This document shows positions 21,777-33,942 of a DNA stretch of 64,000 nucleotides, one piece after another; positions within the stretch are counted from its first letter, which is position 1; every line of letters starts with the position of its first letter. Below the pieces are notes generated by a model, which was given only the letters and a program-made list of their open reading frames with translations, ran no database searches and was not told where the DNA came from. The position numbers were made by a program, and so were the translations under genes. This stretch comes from Urophycis tenuis. Lineage: Eukaryota; Chordata; Actinopteri; Gadiformes; Phycidae. The DNA is taken from contig JAXIVH010000194.1 of NCBI GenBank assembly GCA_036785325.1, forward strand, positions 124,001-188,000, in the 5' to 3' direction.

Positions 21777-22979
21777 TTTGTTGTTGTTGAGTTCAGATGC
21801 AATATCCGACTGAACAAAGTCTGCTTTCTTTTGTCTTTAAGTGTAGCAAGTAGATAGGATGACCAACCAGTGGGGAACCTTCAGGGCCTTCTATGCCTTC
21901 AGAGAAAGCCTACAAAAATTCTGGACCAAAAAATATAAAAATATTACATAAAAAATAATAAATTTATTTTGTTTTTCTATCTCATTTAATTTAATACAAT
22001 ACATTAAATACATTTTCTCCCATCTATGTTCTAAAGTTAAGTTTACTGTCAACTTCACATCAGCAATGAAGTGGTTACTGTCCTGAAAACATGTTATCCA
22101 ATCAGAATCGTCCGTCTCTATCATGGCCCGGTTAGCTGGCCAATTAATTGGTTAGGACTTCACGAATCCCGCAGAAGGCCAAGCTAGGTTGTTTTGGTTT
22201 GGAGAGTATGGGGCAAATTGACCAATCACGGTTTGATTTCAAGTGGGCAGGACAAAAACACAAGATCGTAGGCCTTCGCGAAGTCCTAACAGAGTGGTTG
22301 AGTCTCTACCGCTCTCACCACTTGCGCCATGCGTAATTGCGCATGAGGAGTTGCGCATTGCAACTTTAAAAATAGTATTTGCATTACCAGCTTTGTGTAA
22401 CTTTTGGCGTATTGTGCATTGGAAATTGTAGTTTGATGATGCTCATGAATTTATTTGTCGATGTGTGAATGATTTGTAATGCGCCGTGATTTCATAGCGG
22501 TGTCCACGGTGATTCAATGAGCCTCGGTGTCCGTGTCAGCAGCGTCACGGGGTGACATTCTGGGTGACTTCATTTTATATTTCCAGATTTTGGCTTTAGA
22601 GTATGTTTATTTAATTTCCTCTATGTAGCCGAAATGATCTCGTTTTCTGAAGTTAATGTTGAGATGTTTCTTGTTGCGGAGAATGTTATTGATGTTATGG
22701 TCTATTCGTTTACATCCTTGTCATCGTTAATTAAAGCCGGATTGCATTTGTTCAACCCTTTCAAATCGTACTGTTGCTTTTTTCCGTGATGATTTATTTT
22801 CTAAGCGGTGATGGCTGAGGGGAAGGCCCCGCTGTAGTGCTCACGGTTCGCCACTGCACCAGGAGGCCTACACTCATTTGTCGTAAACAAAATGTAGGCT
22901 TTACATACTTAACGTTACATTTAGCAGTTAATCCAGGGATCCATGGTTAATAATTGCTGAATGCATCTTCTCATAAACG
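21777..22979. other. Non-coding 3' flank of receptor B
   Basis: No gene is seen. An ATTAAA polyadenylation variant is possible at about 22010-22015. A short inverted-repeat element lies at 22151-22290. Confidence 0.4.
22151..22290. mobile_element. Short MITE-like inverted repeat (140 bp)
   Basis: The left end GTTAGGACTTCACGAA and right end TTCGCGAAGTCCTAAC are inverted repeats with one mismatch. No target duplication was recognised. Confidence 0.45.
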
Positions 22980-23640
22980 TAAATGATAGGAACATGAGTT
23001 ATGTTGTCCTCTAGAGGGCGCCAGAGATCCATCCATTGACAGTCTTGTCGTTCTAGACTGCTAGTTAGGCTTTTGTGTAACTGCTAGTTAAGCTTTTGTG
23101 AGTAATGTGTAATATTGTATAGAGTCATAGAGTAATGTGTAATTCACTTTGAAATGTGCAATACAAAATATTAATAATTTGAGGTTTTTCAAGACCTGTT
23201 TCCAGCTCTTATAAGATATAATATATAAAAATGTTGCATTGTGTTATAATTTAAAAAAAAAAGCCTTTATTTTAAGACCCACATATCTTTGCATCAAACT
23301 GAATATTTTTGTAACTCACAGATGAGGTTGGCAGATATAATTTACAAAGAGAGACAAACCACTGATTTTTGGTCAAAGGCAAAACATCTTCCAGGCAGGC
23401 TACTTCTCATGCTACCAAGGGCTAGCATAGGTGAACCACTGTTGTTTGCTTGTTAAAATCTTAGATAAAGTGATAAGACAGAGTATAGGCCCACTTCATT
23501 TTAAACACTACACACAATACAATTTTCCCCTATAGTCAATTATGCATCTATTCAACCAAGCGTCTTTGTGCATCTTCTATTTTAATCACTGATTACGCAT
23601 CACTACAAATAACTACTAACTGTTATTACACAACCAAATA
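22980..23640 (+). repeat. Fourth copy of duplicated receptor flank
   Basis: The segment GTCCTCTAGAGGGCGCCAGA, then CATGCTACCAAGGGCTAGCA, AAACACTACACACAATACAA and CATCCCTCTACACACAG, follows the order of the flanks at 10840-11420 and 16070-16690. No receptor exon follows; the alignment ends at about 23660. Confidence 0.55.
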
Positions 23641-23667
23641 CATCCCTCTACACACAGTGGATGGAGT

Positions 23668-23996
23668 GTGTGAATTCTCCAAGTACTTTATACTCTGTGA
23701 TTGAGTCTTTGTCCTGTTCACCCTCTGTGTTTTCCCTCCTTTGTTGATTGCCCCGTTGTGTTAATCTGTGCCTCGTTCCCTCACTTTGGTTTGTAATTAG
23801 TCTTTGTGTATTTAAGTCCAGTCTTCTGTTGATTCTTGTCCGAGTCTCGTAGTTGATGTTAGTTGTTTCGCCTGTTTCTGTTTCCCTGTCCATACCCGTC
23901 TCTGTAAGCACCATTAAAATCACCTTAAGCTACTTGTGGATGCGTCTACTCTCTGCATCTGGGTCCACCTCCACCGCTAACTGTGACACAGACATG
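23668..23996 (+). mobile_element. Possible solo LTR
   Basis: The segment starts TGTGTGAATTCTCC, has TGTATTTAAGTCC as a TATA-like box at about 23806, ATTAAAATCACC as a polyadenylation-like signal, and ends near ACTGTGACACA. No target duplication was found, so this remains weak. Confidence 0.3.
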
Positions 23997-24358
23997 TAAC
24001 TGGGCGTGATGAGGGGTTGTCATTTATGGAACATTTCCTAAAAGATTGCCTTGAAGATGTTACATCAAGTAAAATGGTTCTCAAACCAGTTTCCCAAAAC
24101 AATCACAAGACAATGAAGGGCAGCAACCTGAATATCCTCCAAAACTAAAGGTATTCATGATTTCCCCATATATTTACTACACTGCACAAAACAAGTCTAA
24201 GGTCATCCATTTTATTTTATTTATTTGTATTTTGGCAGTTTGTGGCTGAGGTTTGCTCTGTTAACACAAACACCCCAATGGCGGAGGCCATTTTGAATCG
24301 GTTAATTTATTTTTGAATGTAATTGTTTGGCTAGTTGCTGTTGGAAACTACATTGTTC

Positions 24359-24397
24359 ACACCCCAGACTCCCTGCTGCGCAGGGAGTCTGGGGTGT
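24359..24397. repeat. Perfect hairpin, 17-bp arms
   Basis: ACACCCCAGACTCCCTG, five-base loop CTGCG, then the exact complement. It lies at the broken end of the LINE endonuclease, so the second arm is an inverted copy of the last LINE codons. Confidence 0.8.
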
Positions 24398-25094
24398 TTT
24401 TCTCCATGTTTGTTATCTGGTCAGCCAGGTGTTGTAACGCCTCACTAACACAGGCCTGAGGTGGGATGTGAACACCGACCAGAATAAACAAGGAGAACTC
24501 CCATGGTGAATAAAACGGTTTACAGTCAATGAAAATAGATTCCAAGTGAGGGCTGCATGATTCCTTTAACACTGTGACATCTGTACACAAACCTTTGTTT
24601 ATGTAGAAACAGAATCCGCCACCCTGTTTTTTTCCCTGCTAGCTCTGTTACACGCTGTCCGGGATGTGTTCACCGAGCCAGGTTTCAGTGAAGCACAGGG
24701 CGGCAGATCTGCGAAAGGCCAAGTTAGTCCTGTTGAGAAGCAGCAGTTCGTCCATCTTGTTGGCCAGAGAGCAGACATTCGGCAGGTGGATTGACAGGAG
24801 CGCAAATCGAAATCCCAGCTGCCGCAGTTTAACAAGCACTCCTGCGTGCTTCCCTCGTCGGCGTCTCCGGGAAATCCCATACAGAGCCGCTGCTCCTCCG
24901 ACTAAAAGCTCTGTAAAACTTTCCGGTTCAGTGAAAGATGGTGAAAATTTTTGAGCAGTGGATAGACGGAGGGAGAGCTGGGAACAAAACAAATAAATAA
25001 AAACAGAAAAAGTAATAGAGAGCACAGAACCGAGGCAGCCGTCTGCGGTGCCATCTTGGATCCTCATTGGGATTGGCATTACAGTACCCTGCAC
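24359..25094 (-). pseudogene. LINE ORF2 endonuclease fragment
   Basis: The minus strand encodes LPNVCSLANKMDELLLL, LCFTETWLGEHIPDSV and, after a frame change, GGGFCFYINKGLCTDVTVLK, ESCSPHLESIFIDCKPFYSP and FILVGVHIPPQACVSEALQH. This is the order of an apurinic-like endonuclease of CR1/L2/Rex-type fish LINEs (N-M-x-E region, ETW, FIG/ILVGVHIPP). It stops at NTPDSL, before the GDFN motif, where an inverted repeat begins. Reverse transcriptase is absent. Confidence 0.7.
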
Positions 25095-26006
25095 GAGAGC
25101 TGCTAGTTAGCACAGCTACTCGCTACTGGCAGCTTCTTGTTTCCAAACACGTTTGTTTTCATGATTGTTTTGCTGTTCGTCTGTCTCATCCCCCAGCTAC
25201 AGGCTAAATCCCCTACTACAGGTTCTTGTTGTTTATTTAGATCACTAGATCGCCCCTCAAATGCCTCAGATTTAGCAAAGAATGTCGCCTATATCACATG
25301 ATATGTCCGGCTGACCATATAATGCAGTGCCCTGCACGACAGCTGCTAGTTAGCACATATTAGTTGGGAACAGAACTGTAAGATTTTAGGAGACGTGAAC
25401 CTCCATTCTAGCTTTACCCATGTTATACCTTTGGGGTTGTTCCCCGCATGTAAACATGTTGCGTTGGCATTTTTTCTTAGTTACAAGCGTTGGCAAACTG
25501 GAGTAAGAAGCGCCCCAGACCACATCACATTTACTGCAGTGGCTGGTGGATTATTCCACGTGGCTAGTAAATGTTCATACTTTGAAAAGTTCATTTCCGC
25601 CCCTGATTCTTTGTAGCATGAAGTCCTTGGGCATTGGCGAAGATGAGTGTGATTCTCCAGATGCAGTGCAGGCCAATGATTTGCGGTAAATTAAACAGTA
25701 CTGTGAGACACCTCACAGAATCTCACAGCACTGTTTAATTGACTTACAATGAACTTTTCCTTGAAACTAATATGTTTGAGGTGGATTATTTAATTCAAGA
25801 TCCTGGTAATTTGGACCTGGAGCATGGGTACAGCTCAGATGAGGATTTGTTCCCTTCTCTTTGTCTGAGGTTTATTTTCCTTGTTACTAGGATCGCCTCT
25901 AATTCATTTATGTAAGTACTGTAATGGTAAAACGGAGTGATTTGTTTTTAGCAAAAAACAATACAGTAATTTATTCTGAAGTATTTGATAATGTGTTCCT
26001 ATTAGG
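25095..26006. other. Unassigned sequence
   Basis: CCCTGCACGAGAGCTGCTAG occurs at about 25088 and again, diverged, at 25331, a local duplication. Short acidic frames near 25830 (EHGYSSDEDLFPS) may belong to the transposase-like relic further right. Nothing else is recognised. Confidence 0.3.
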
Positions 26007-26893
26007 CAGACATGGGCAAACTACGGCCCGCGGGCCATATACGGCCCGTTATGCTTTTTAATCCGGCCCGCTGAACTTGTCCAAATTATAGTAAAAACCC
26101 ATGGGTGTCTTCTTCTTCTTCTCTCGTGTATCATCAGATGGCCAGCTCAGTGTCTTGCAGCCATGTCCTCGTCTCCAGTCCTAGGTCAAAGAGGCCAGCT
26201 TCTGAGGGTGGGCTGTATAAGGGGCAGTCTGTTATTATGTGCTCGGCCGTCTGTTCAGGTTCACTTCACTCGCATGCCGCACTGTCTGATAGGCCCCACT
26301 TCTTCAAGGATGATTTGAAGCGTCCGACTCCAGAGCGCATGCGGTTCAGCGAGGTCCATAGGTGCCGTGGCAGGTCTTCTCCTTTTACTCTACCTGCTGG
26401 GTCCTGGATATAACGCTGGATGCGGGAGGGCCCAGCTGCCTCCCATGGGTGTGTAAAAACCTCATTCATTTCCCTTTTTCACCCTTTCCCCTGCAATACC
26501 CTCGTTTCCCCAATAGACGCTGCTGTGCGTAAATGTGCACATTGCTCTTAATGTGTCCTTTCTAGTTTATGCTGCAGGCAGGATATTTAATCCAGTCTAT
26601 CACGGACAATCTGCCCATGATTTTGCCGGGTTTAAAACAATTACAAATTATTGAGCTTGAGTATTTTGTTGGGTAATAATCTGTTTTGAATGTTGAAAGT
26701 GATTCCATTGATCTTTTTCCAGTAAATGTTGATTTCTTTAACTTTGCACCTTCAATTGAAATGTATAAAAAAAACAGGCGCAATCTCCAGGTTTGATCAA
26801 TTACATTGCGTGTCCAAATGCTCCTGGCCCGGCCCCTCTGTCAAATTTTAGAACCCACTGTGGCCCGCAAGTCAAAAAGTTTGCCGACCCCTG
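26007..26893 (+). mobile_element. hAT-type element with CTATTAGG target duplication
   Basis: The left end CAGACATGGGCAAACTACGG and the right end AAAGTTTGCCGACCCCTG are imperfect inverted repeats with hAT-like CAG..CTG termini and internal GGCCCGC motifs. The 8-base duplication CTATTAGG is exact at 25999-26006 and 26894-26901. There is no transposase frame. It is interrupted by a LINE fragment at 26100-26452. Confidence 0.85.
26100..26452 (-). mobile_element. 5'-truncated LINE 3' end nested in hAT
   Basis: The minus strand encodes RHLWTSLNRMRSGVGRFKSS, LKKWGLSDSAACECEPEQTA and EHIITDCPLY, the C-terminal zinc-ribbon region typical of I/Nimb-type LINE ORF2 proteins, and ends in a GAA trinucleotide tail. 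The 9-base duplication GTAAAAACC flanks it at 26091-26099 and 26453-26461. Confidence 0.75.
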
Positions 26894-26943
26894 CTATTAG
26901 GACTACTTACACAGGAACGGCCGTTCCAGTGCGCTTGAGCTGC

Positions 26944-29385
26944 CCGAAATTAGTATGGATGAAGCGGTGCTTGACTTTGAACTGCCAGAACCTCATGATA
27001 AGGAACCAGACAGTATTACTGAGCAGCATAGAGTTGTTTCTGAGGAGGATCTGGTTGGTAAAACAGCCAACATCACAGACAACGACAACCTTCTAGCACT
27101 TGAGGTTGCCAATGAAAAAGTGCAACCACAAGGACAAGCAGTCTGGAGCATGCCGTGGGGTCAGCCATATCGGGTGACTCTGAAACAACGTGGGACCGGA
27201 GTAATGGTGGAATGGTAAGATTATTGTGTTAGCCAATGTGATTTTCAATGTTTTGGAACCCAACCCCCTACCCCAAAAACTCCATATTGGAATGGGGGGC
27301 TCTTGTGATCAGTTGATAGTTGCCTGTAGAGGAAGGACAATCTGCATATAAATGCCATAGCTTTTGTTGTACAAACTGGTGTGACAATTTGCATACTGAT
27401 TGCTTAGCTATTGACGTACAATATTGTGGCAAAATTGTGGCAATTTAAATATATATGGCAAAGCTGCTGAGAATTTGGTTGTGTTGTAGCCAAAAGTTTG
27501 TAAATAACATTTCCATTTCTTTGTATTAGCTCTCTGTATAGTCTCTTTGGACACTCAACTTTGGCATGCAGGGTGGTGATTTCATGCCGGCCATAAAGAT
27601 CCTCCTGACAGGAAACAATTACAGGAAAGTGGCCCTCCTTTTCAAATTCATGAACATGGGGATGTGTAACCATGGCCTAGTTCCCAGGCCAACTCCAATA
27701 CTTTGTAGGTTACCCAATTAAATGGATGAAAACTGAGGCTGTTGTACACAAAAAATACTTTTATTTCACTGGAGTCTGAGTGTACTTGGCAGGGGTGACA
27801 AGACAGACATATAAGGACAGAAACACATAACATAGGCCCAGGAGCCAACCCAGAGTAGCTGCACTAACGCGGCTTGAATACCTCTCACTAATATCCAACC
27901 ATACGTGATTATAAATACACTCATCTACCCACACAAGTATACCACTGCAAAGTGCACAAGGTTGCGAGGCCAGGCTAAATCACACACATAACAAGCCTAT
28001 ACGGTTGTGTCACACTCAACACACTCAACCACTAGGGGGTGTCTACACAGCAACTTAAGGGCGGACAGAAGGATGTATTCTAGGCACAAGGCACAATACT
28101 ACCTGCCCTGGGTTAGGCCCACAGGCCAACGAGAATGGGTGACAATAAGGCAAATAGGGAAAGGAGGGCAATAAAGGCAAGAGGGGAAATAAACAACACA
28201 AAAACCATAAAGACCAGTACACAAATCACAATCAGACACGTGGCTCAGCTAGCTCACTGTACAAAAACCAAAAAAAGAAATAACCCGAGGAAAACAGTGG
28301 CCAGACTTGGTGATGTCAGATTGCTGCGGACATCTACAACAACTAAGTTAAACATTTAAATACAGATATGGCACATCTTCCCTGAGGCAATATAAATACA
28401 GTAAATCACTACTTTAATTTAAACAAAACAGACATTGAGTTTAAGACCATTGATATACAAAAGAGATATTGCACATTTCCCTCATATGATATGAATACGA
28501 TCATTACTTTAATAAATAGAAAAGTAGAGCAATATCATTTCAAGTTTAAGAACGTTCCTTCCAACCCTTTAACTAGGGCAGTTGCCTGTTGACACCGGGG
28601 AGATAGCCTATCAAGCACTAAAGCAGCACTCTGCCTACCTTGGCCTTGACTGCCGTGCAAAAGGATAAGCCCAGAAGGAAATGGGCATCGAAGAGGGCCC
28701 CACGTCGCTATGGGAACAGTGGGAAGAAGGCAGCATATTTACTGTAAAATCCTAGCATGGTATAGCAAACAAATCAAAACGGGCCAGAGGCAGCGAGTCA
28801 AACTCGTTAGCTAAACACAATGATTAAACCTACAAGCATTCTGATCAGGATGTGTAACAGAACCGGCTAACCGATAAAGAAAGGATTGGTCGCACGCAAC
28901 AGCTTACCGATCAATGCCCGTAACGTTCAGGCATGAACCCCCAGCAGCCAACTCCATACCACAGCGACGGCAACGAGTGACCCGTACCCTACTTTATCCC
29001 GGCGGAAGTGACAAGGTTGTTAATTCAAAATACGCTGCAGGTGTGTGTGAGCCAGTGAGCATATACGTGGGCTGACCCTATCACAGATGGTTGCTGAGGG
29101 CACATTCTTCAGGATTCAGGATGCTTACTGCATTGAGCCGGTTCAGCTTTATTATATATCTGTTTTGCAGGTCACTGTGCACAGTTTTGTATTTACAACA
29201 CCATAGAACAAGACTCCAATGACATTGTGCACATTGTTTCTGTTGACAAATGGGAGACGAGCAGAAACTCTGTCATCATGGAGAGGGAGTGTTTCGTAAT
29301 GGATGTGCTATTACAAGAACTCTGAGTGAAAGAAGCCCACCCCCAGATCTCTGCCTTGCTAAGTAAGGACTTTTTAAGACTTGTT
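26944..29385 (+). pseudogene. Spliced transposase-like relic
   Basis: One exon-like frame runs 26955-27216 (MDEAVLDFELPEP.. ending before the donor GTAAGATT); another begins at 29171 after TCTGTTTTGCAG with GHCA-type residues, VHIVSVDKWETSRNSVIMER and, past a stop at 29323-29325, KEAHPQISALL. The order resembles the central part of fish DNA-transposon proteins with an 'NS..ME.EG' and 'DRHxQI' pattern, here degraded (H-P-Q-I kept). The phases of the two pieces do not join cleanly. Family assignment is tentative. Confidence 0.35.
27219..29170. other. Non-coding stretch with minus-strand promoter-like character
   Basis: No gene is seen. Read on the minus strand, 29000-28900 is CpG-rich and contains GGATAAAGTAGGG, and AATAAAAG lies at about 27756, as in a long LTR or 5' leader of a minus-strand element. 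The ends could not be fixed. Confidence 0.25.
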
Positions 29386-29689
29386 AGCCATATTTGCCGT
29401 ACTGACTTGCATTGTAGCTGTGGTCTCATAAGCCTGTATTGTTTTGTAACCCACATGGCTACTAAACCCATATATGTCATTTAAAATGTAGTTACTGTAG
29501 AATTCGTCAATTTCCCAACCAATGACGGAGAGGGAGTTGGCGGAAGGTCTGACGTGGGGATTCTGGCAATGACTAGAATAACAATAAAACTTTTAAATAA
29601 ACCTTTATCTGACTCCATATTTTGGTACATTACCACCATTTGGTACATTACCAAATCAGTAATTCTTCTTCTTACTGTGTACGGTTAAC

Positions 29690-30508
29690 ACACTTAACTG
29701 TGACCGGTTTTCCTCACGAGGTAGGCTAACCCCGGATGATTGTTGGTAATTGAAATGTCTTTCCCAATCCTTTGAGTCCCCCGCAGAGATGAGTGCCATC
29801 TCCCTTCACCTCTACTGGTTCTTAGGCAGGGTACTATGATTCCTTTATACCGTCTCCTAGGTGGGCTACATCATAATTACCGAGCACATCACTGAGGCCG
29901 GATCGATACGGGCGAGCCCGATTCATGCCTCCGAGTTCACTCGTTCTACCTCGGCTCTTTTCGATGAGCTACTGCGGCTGTCGTCACAGGAAGTACTACT
30001 CGCTAAATAACTATGTCCATAGCGGAACATCTCGCGGTTCTAGTTAGACTCAAATTTGGTAGGACCAGGGCATTCCTTTAGGAATAAACATTTATTAGAC
30101 AGATGCAAGTCACTAACCAAACAAAAAATAATCACAGTAAGGAATGATTATTGAAAACACTCCAAACGGTTATAGGAAAACATACAAACAATACAAGATA
30201 ATAATCAGGGAATGAAAATGCCTGGGTTGTAGGAATGTGGCTACACGCATGGAGCATGGGAAGTTCAGGCTACAAATGGTTTCCGTGAGCAGTGTCTCCC
30301 ATCTCTTATATACTGTTTTCTGAGTTATACAATGGCATGTTTTCCAGAACCAAGATAATGGTTATATTACCTAAGACCATGTGATGTTGGTTAGAATCCT
30401 AACCTCTGGGTTTCGGATGATGAACCACATGATTTCCCTATGAGACTGAGACAGTTCTACTACACTTACAGAGTTACCACACATGAGATGAACACAATCA
30501 CTTTCACA
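29690..30508 (-). mobile_element. Endogenous retrovirus 3' LTR, minus strand
   Basis: On the minus strand a polypurine tract GAAAGGGGGGAAAA (30511-30524) is followed by TGTGAAAGTG, a TATATAAGAG box (complement of 30303-30312) and an AATAAA signal (complement of 30091-30096) about 210 bases later. The 3' edge near 29690-29700 is approximate. The position directly downstream of env pieces supports a 3' LTR. Confidence 0.55.
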
Positions 30509-30953
30509 TATTTTCCCCCCTTTCACCCCCACTTCTGTGTCTTCAGTGTGAACCGTGAGATTCTCTGGCCCTTAGAGGGTTGGGAGTGGGTCAGAGAATG
30601 ACATTGTAAAAACAACAACATTCAGTCATTCATTCATACTTCCCCCTTCACCCCTTCATCTGTGCCTTAGGTGTAAAGGGAGTCAGCTCCTCGTCTCCCT
30701 GATGGTTGGGAGAGGGTCAGGAGATCAATGGAAAGAAAATGCATTTAAGTATATTGTCTTGCACTCCTCTGCAATGTCTGCAGGAAACAAACCCCCCACA
30801 TCCCTTACTGCATCAAAGATCAAGACAACAAAAGATCCCGGCAAAGATTTTATATTCCTACAGTTCTCCGCTTTGACCAGAGAAGGTCTCCTGGATCCCG
30901 GCCTCGAAGGTCATCAGTGGGTTGTCGTTCAGGTCCTCCCGACCGGGTCCAAA
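30509..30953 (-). other. Env-LTR spacer with duplicated polypurine region
   Basis: Two diverged direct copies (about 30530-30610 and 30645-30735) each contain a purine tract, TGTG(T/C)CTT and GGTTGGGAG(T/A)GGGTCAG. The segment separates the env stop from the LTR. Confidence 0.4.
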
Positions 30954-32024
30954 TCAAAGCTGGGGCCTGGCTGATGGCTGTAATCTGTTAAGGATGAAGG
31001 GTGAGCGAGTGTCCTTCCGCAACAGTCGTATGGTGTGCCGGAAATAGCAACTCTGGAGTGTGGTGATGGTGAGGATGAGGACACTGGTAATGACACATCC
31101 TCTGAACACCCAGTCCCACCAGGTGTAGGCGTACTGGGCAGCCTGGGTAGTCGAGCTGGTCAGAATTTCTGCCGTCTTCCGGGCCAGGTTACCTTGTACC
31201 TGGGCCTGGTTCAGATGGTAGTCCATTCTCCAAATGACCTGCTCCACCAGCGCCATGGTGTCCGTCAGTGCCCGCGTGCCCTCCTCGTAGAAAGTGTCCT
31301 CCCACCAGGGAGAAACGTCCAGGTTCAGTGGAACTCTCCCCAAGATGTTGATCTGTCCCATGGAAAAGTCCCTTCCAAAGTCACTTCCAAACAGAAGCTG
31401 TGGTTCGCCGGGCACGTCAACCCTCCATAGGAAAAGGCAGTCATCTCACTGCGGACACACCACTGAGTGTCCGATACCTGAATGGCATCAGCGTGTCCAT
31501 GTATCGACTGAACGTTGATTAACTTGGTGTCATTGAGAGAGGAGCATTGTAATGTGTTACACAGACAACATAGCTAGACGTTTCATGACAACAGGTTTGT
31601 GTAGTAAACAAGGTCTCAGTCCCTTTTACGGTCATATACCCAGTTATGTGGTCCCATTTTAAAACCTGATCCTTCACCACCATTCCGAGTGAACGTATGG
31701 TGGTAGAATTTAGAAACACCTGCTCAGGATGAATTAATGGAAAAGTTGGTACATTCATTCCCTGTGTATTTTTTCTGATAACATCCATCTATCGAGGTCT
31801 AAGAGTTGTATGAGATCGCTTAATGCATGTCTCTGTGATTTATGTCTCTGTGATGCGCATATGGACGGCAAGCCACGACATATTCTAAGGTACGGGTCTG
31901 AAAAAGGCGTTAAAAAGGCGTGGCTAGCAATGAGAAGCGCCTGAGCTACAGATCTAACTGCCTTGATTATGTTCTCATTACTGTTAGTAAGATGTTGGAA
32001 ACCAGTGGCCACCTGATTTGCCAA
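30954..32024 (-). pseudogene. Retroviral-type envelope relic, three frame-broken pieces
   Basis: Read on the minus strand, pieces at 31755-32024, 31519-31788 and 30954-31415 lie in order but in different frames. The first has a heptad-like stretch (FQHLTNSNENIIKAV), the second Cys-rich ectodomain sequence (TQTCCHETSSYVVCV), and the third a Trp-rich pre-membrane segment and a membrane helix (VFRGCVITSVLILTITTL) followed by a basic tail. That layout fits the 3' part of an envelope glycoprotein. Frameshifts between the pieces mean it is not intact. Pol and gag are absent from the window. Confidence 0.5.
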
Positions 32025-32666
32025 CCGTCCTCAGTATTGAGATTGGCCTGTTATCCTATATGCAGTAGTCAAGTTGAGGGGGGATGGGGGGGGATGGCAT
32101 CCCCCTTAGGTATTAAAATGGTCAAAACCATCCCCCTTATGAAACGGCCATCCTCCCTTCCCATCCCCTGTTATTTGATCAATTAATGTGGAAATATTGC
32201 CACTATATGTATTATTTTCAGATTTTGTAAATGGTATATTTGTTTAATCCATGTTCTTGCCCTTGAATTAAAATGGACTTGACTTGAGAGGATTCATGTT
32301 CATTTACAATGTTTTGTGAGGTTTTGTTTCAACATTTAATGGATGAATTTCCAGTAGATTTATAGGTATCGTGAGTATGAAGTTGAAGTTGCACTGGCAC
32401 CCAGTGGGAAAATTTGTCCTCTGCATTTACCCTAACTATGTAGGAGCAGTGGTAGCCATGGGACCAACTCTAATTCTGAGGTGCCTTGGTCAAGATCAAT
32501 GACAGGAGTATCTGACACGTAATATATCCATAGCATGCATGTTGTTTTACAGTAATATAATATAATAATTATCTTTGTGCTTAAACAATAATCAAAAGGG
32601 TACAACGTTGGTCTCCCACAAAATGCGCTGTCATTAGATCAAATTAAGGGCCCTTAAGGCAGTCAG
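32025..32666. other. Non-coding, repeat fragments
   Basis: C/G-rich inverted motifs (GGGGGGATGGCATCCCCC) occur at about 32080-32105. At about 32376-32500, CTCTGCATTTACCC.. GGAGCAGTGG.. GGTGCCTTGGTCAAG resembles a short repeat very common in fish genomes. No gene is seen. Confidence 0.35.
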
Positions 32667-32750
32667 TGTGAGACCCTCACAAATGTGAATTAATATTTTA
32701 TTTTGCAGAGGATGGTCAAGCACTTTATTTTACAAAGCCTGGTATGTTTA

Positions 32751-33893
32751 TTAGTGCACGGGGCAAACGCACCGAGCACTGGCCCTACAGCAAAGCTGTG
32801 GAGCCAGTGCTCGGGGCGAAGCCCCGAGCACTATTGTTATACTGTGGATTTTTTCTTTTTATTATTATTCCTCTTCCTCGCTTTTTTGATTCGCTACTAG
32901 TCCTACAACTCGAAGAGTTGTAGGACAAATGATATATCAAAATGTGCGTCTTCATCGGGATCGGTGTGCTTCAATACAAATTTAAAAAATATTAATTTTT
33001 CATGAAGTTATTTGCAAAAAACTGTGAATATTTTCCCATAGAGAATGCATGGGAGGAGGTCAAAAAATACACACTTTTACTGCTGTCTGCTGCTCCTGCA
33101 TACTTTCACCTAGAGACTCCATTTTAACTTTAAACAGTAGACACAAGTCTTGTGTATTTTATGTATATTTCCATGTTTTGATAGGTCATATACTTTTTGA
33201 TCAATCACTGTTCAATGACCATGATCATTTATGGAGAAATGATGAGATTACAATGGGTGTGTATTGCATGCCCTTATTAGGGTTACAGTGTAGCTAGAGT
33301 GGAGAGAGCTCCAGAAAAAATAAAAAAATAAATCTCTTTCCACGCTGCTCCTGGCCACAGTTTACAATGTACACACATGATTTTTTCCAACTTTGTAGAC
33401 ATACGTGTTCTGTCTCTCACAATATGTTTAAAAACTCGGAGAGATTTACAGAATTCGAATTAGCAGCCTCTAAGTGCGGCCAGTCGGTGTCTTCTCCTCA
33501 TTGACTCCAATACAAATATTTCAAATATTTTCAGAGAAAAGCAGAACGGACCCCTGTTTTAAACTTGCGAGTGTCTCCGAAATATTTACTCTAGAAACAT
33601 TGTAGAAACACGAAATCGTTCGGGAAGTCCTTACGGCGATGATGGTCTTGCTTTTTTTCTGATAGGAGCTACCGTTTTGTCAGAATAAGCCCAAATGTGA
33701 GACCAGTGCCGAGGCAGAAATGGCTTTGTTATGGGTTCGTTACTGGTAGTCCGTACCATGACAATGCAAACTCCAGGGGGGGCCTGGTGTTCTAATGGTT
33801 TGGCCCAGCTGAAAAGCGGGAAGTGCCGTGTTGTGTTTACCTCGCGTACTTGCGTGTGTGGGTGAGTGACCTGTATCGATCGCGCGCAGCACA

Positions 33894-33942
<49 letters not shown>

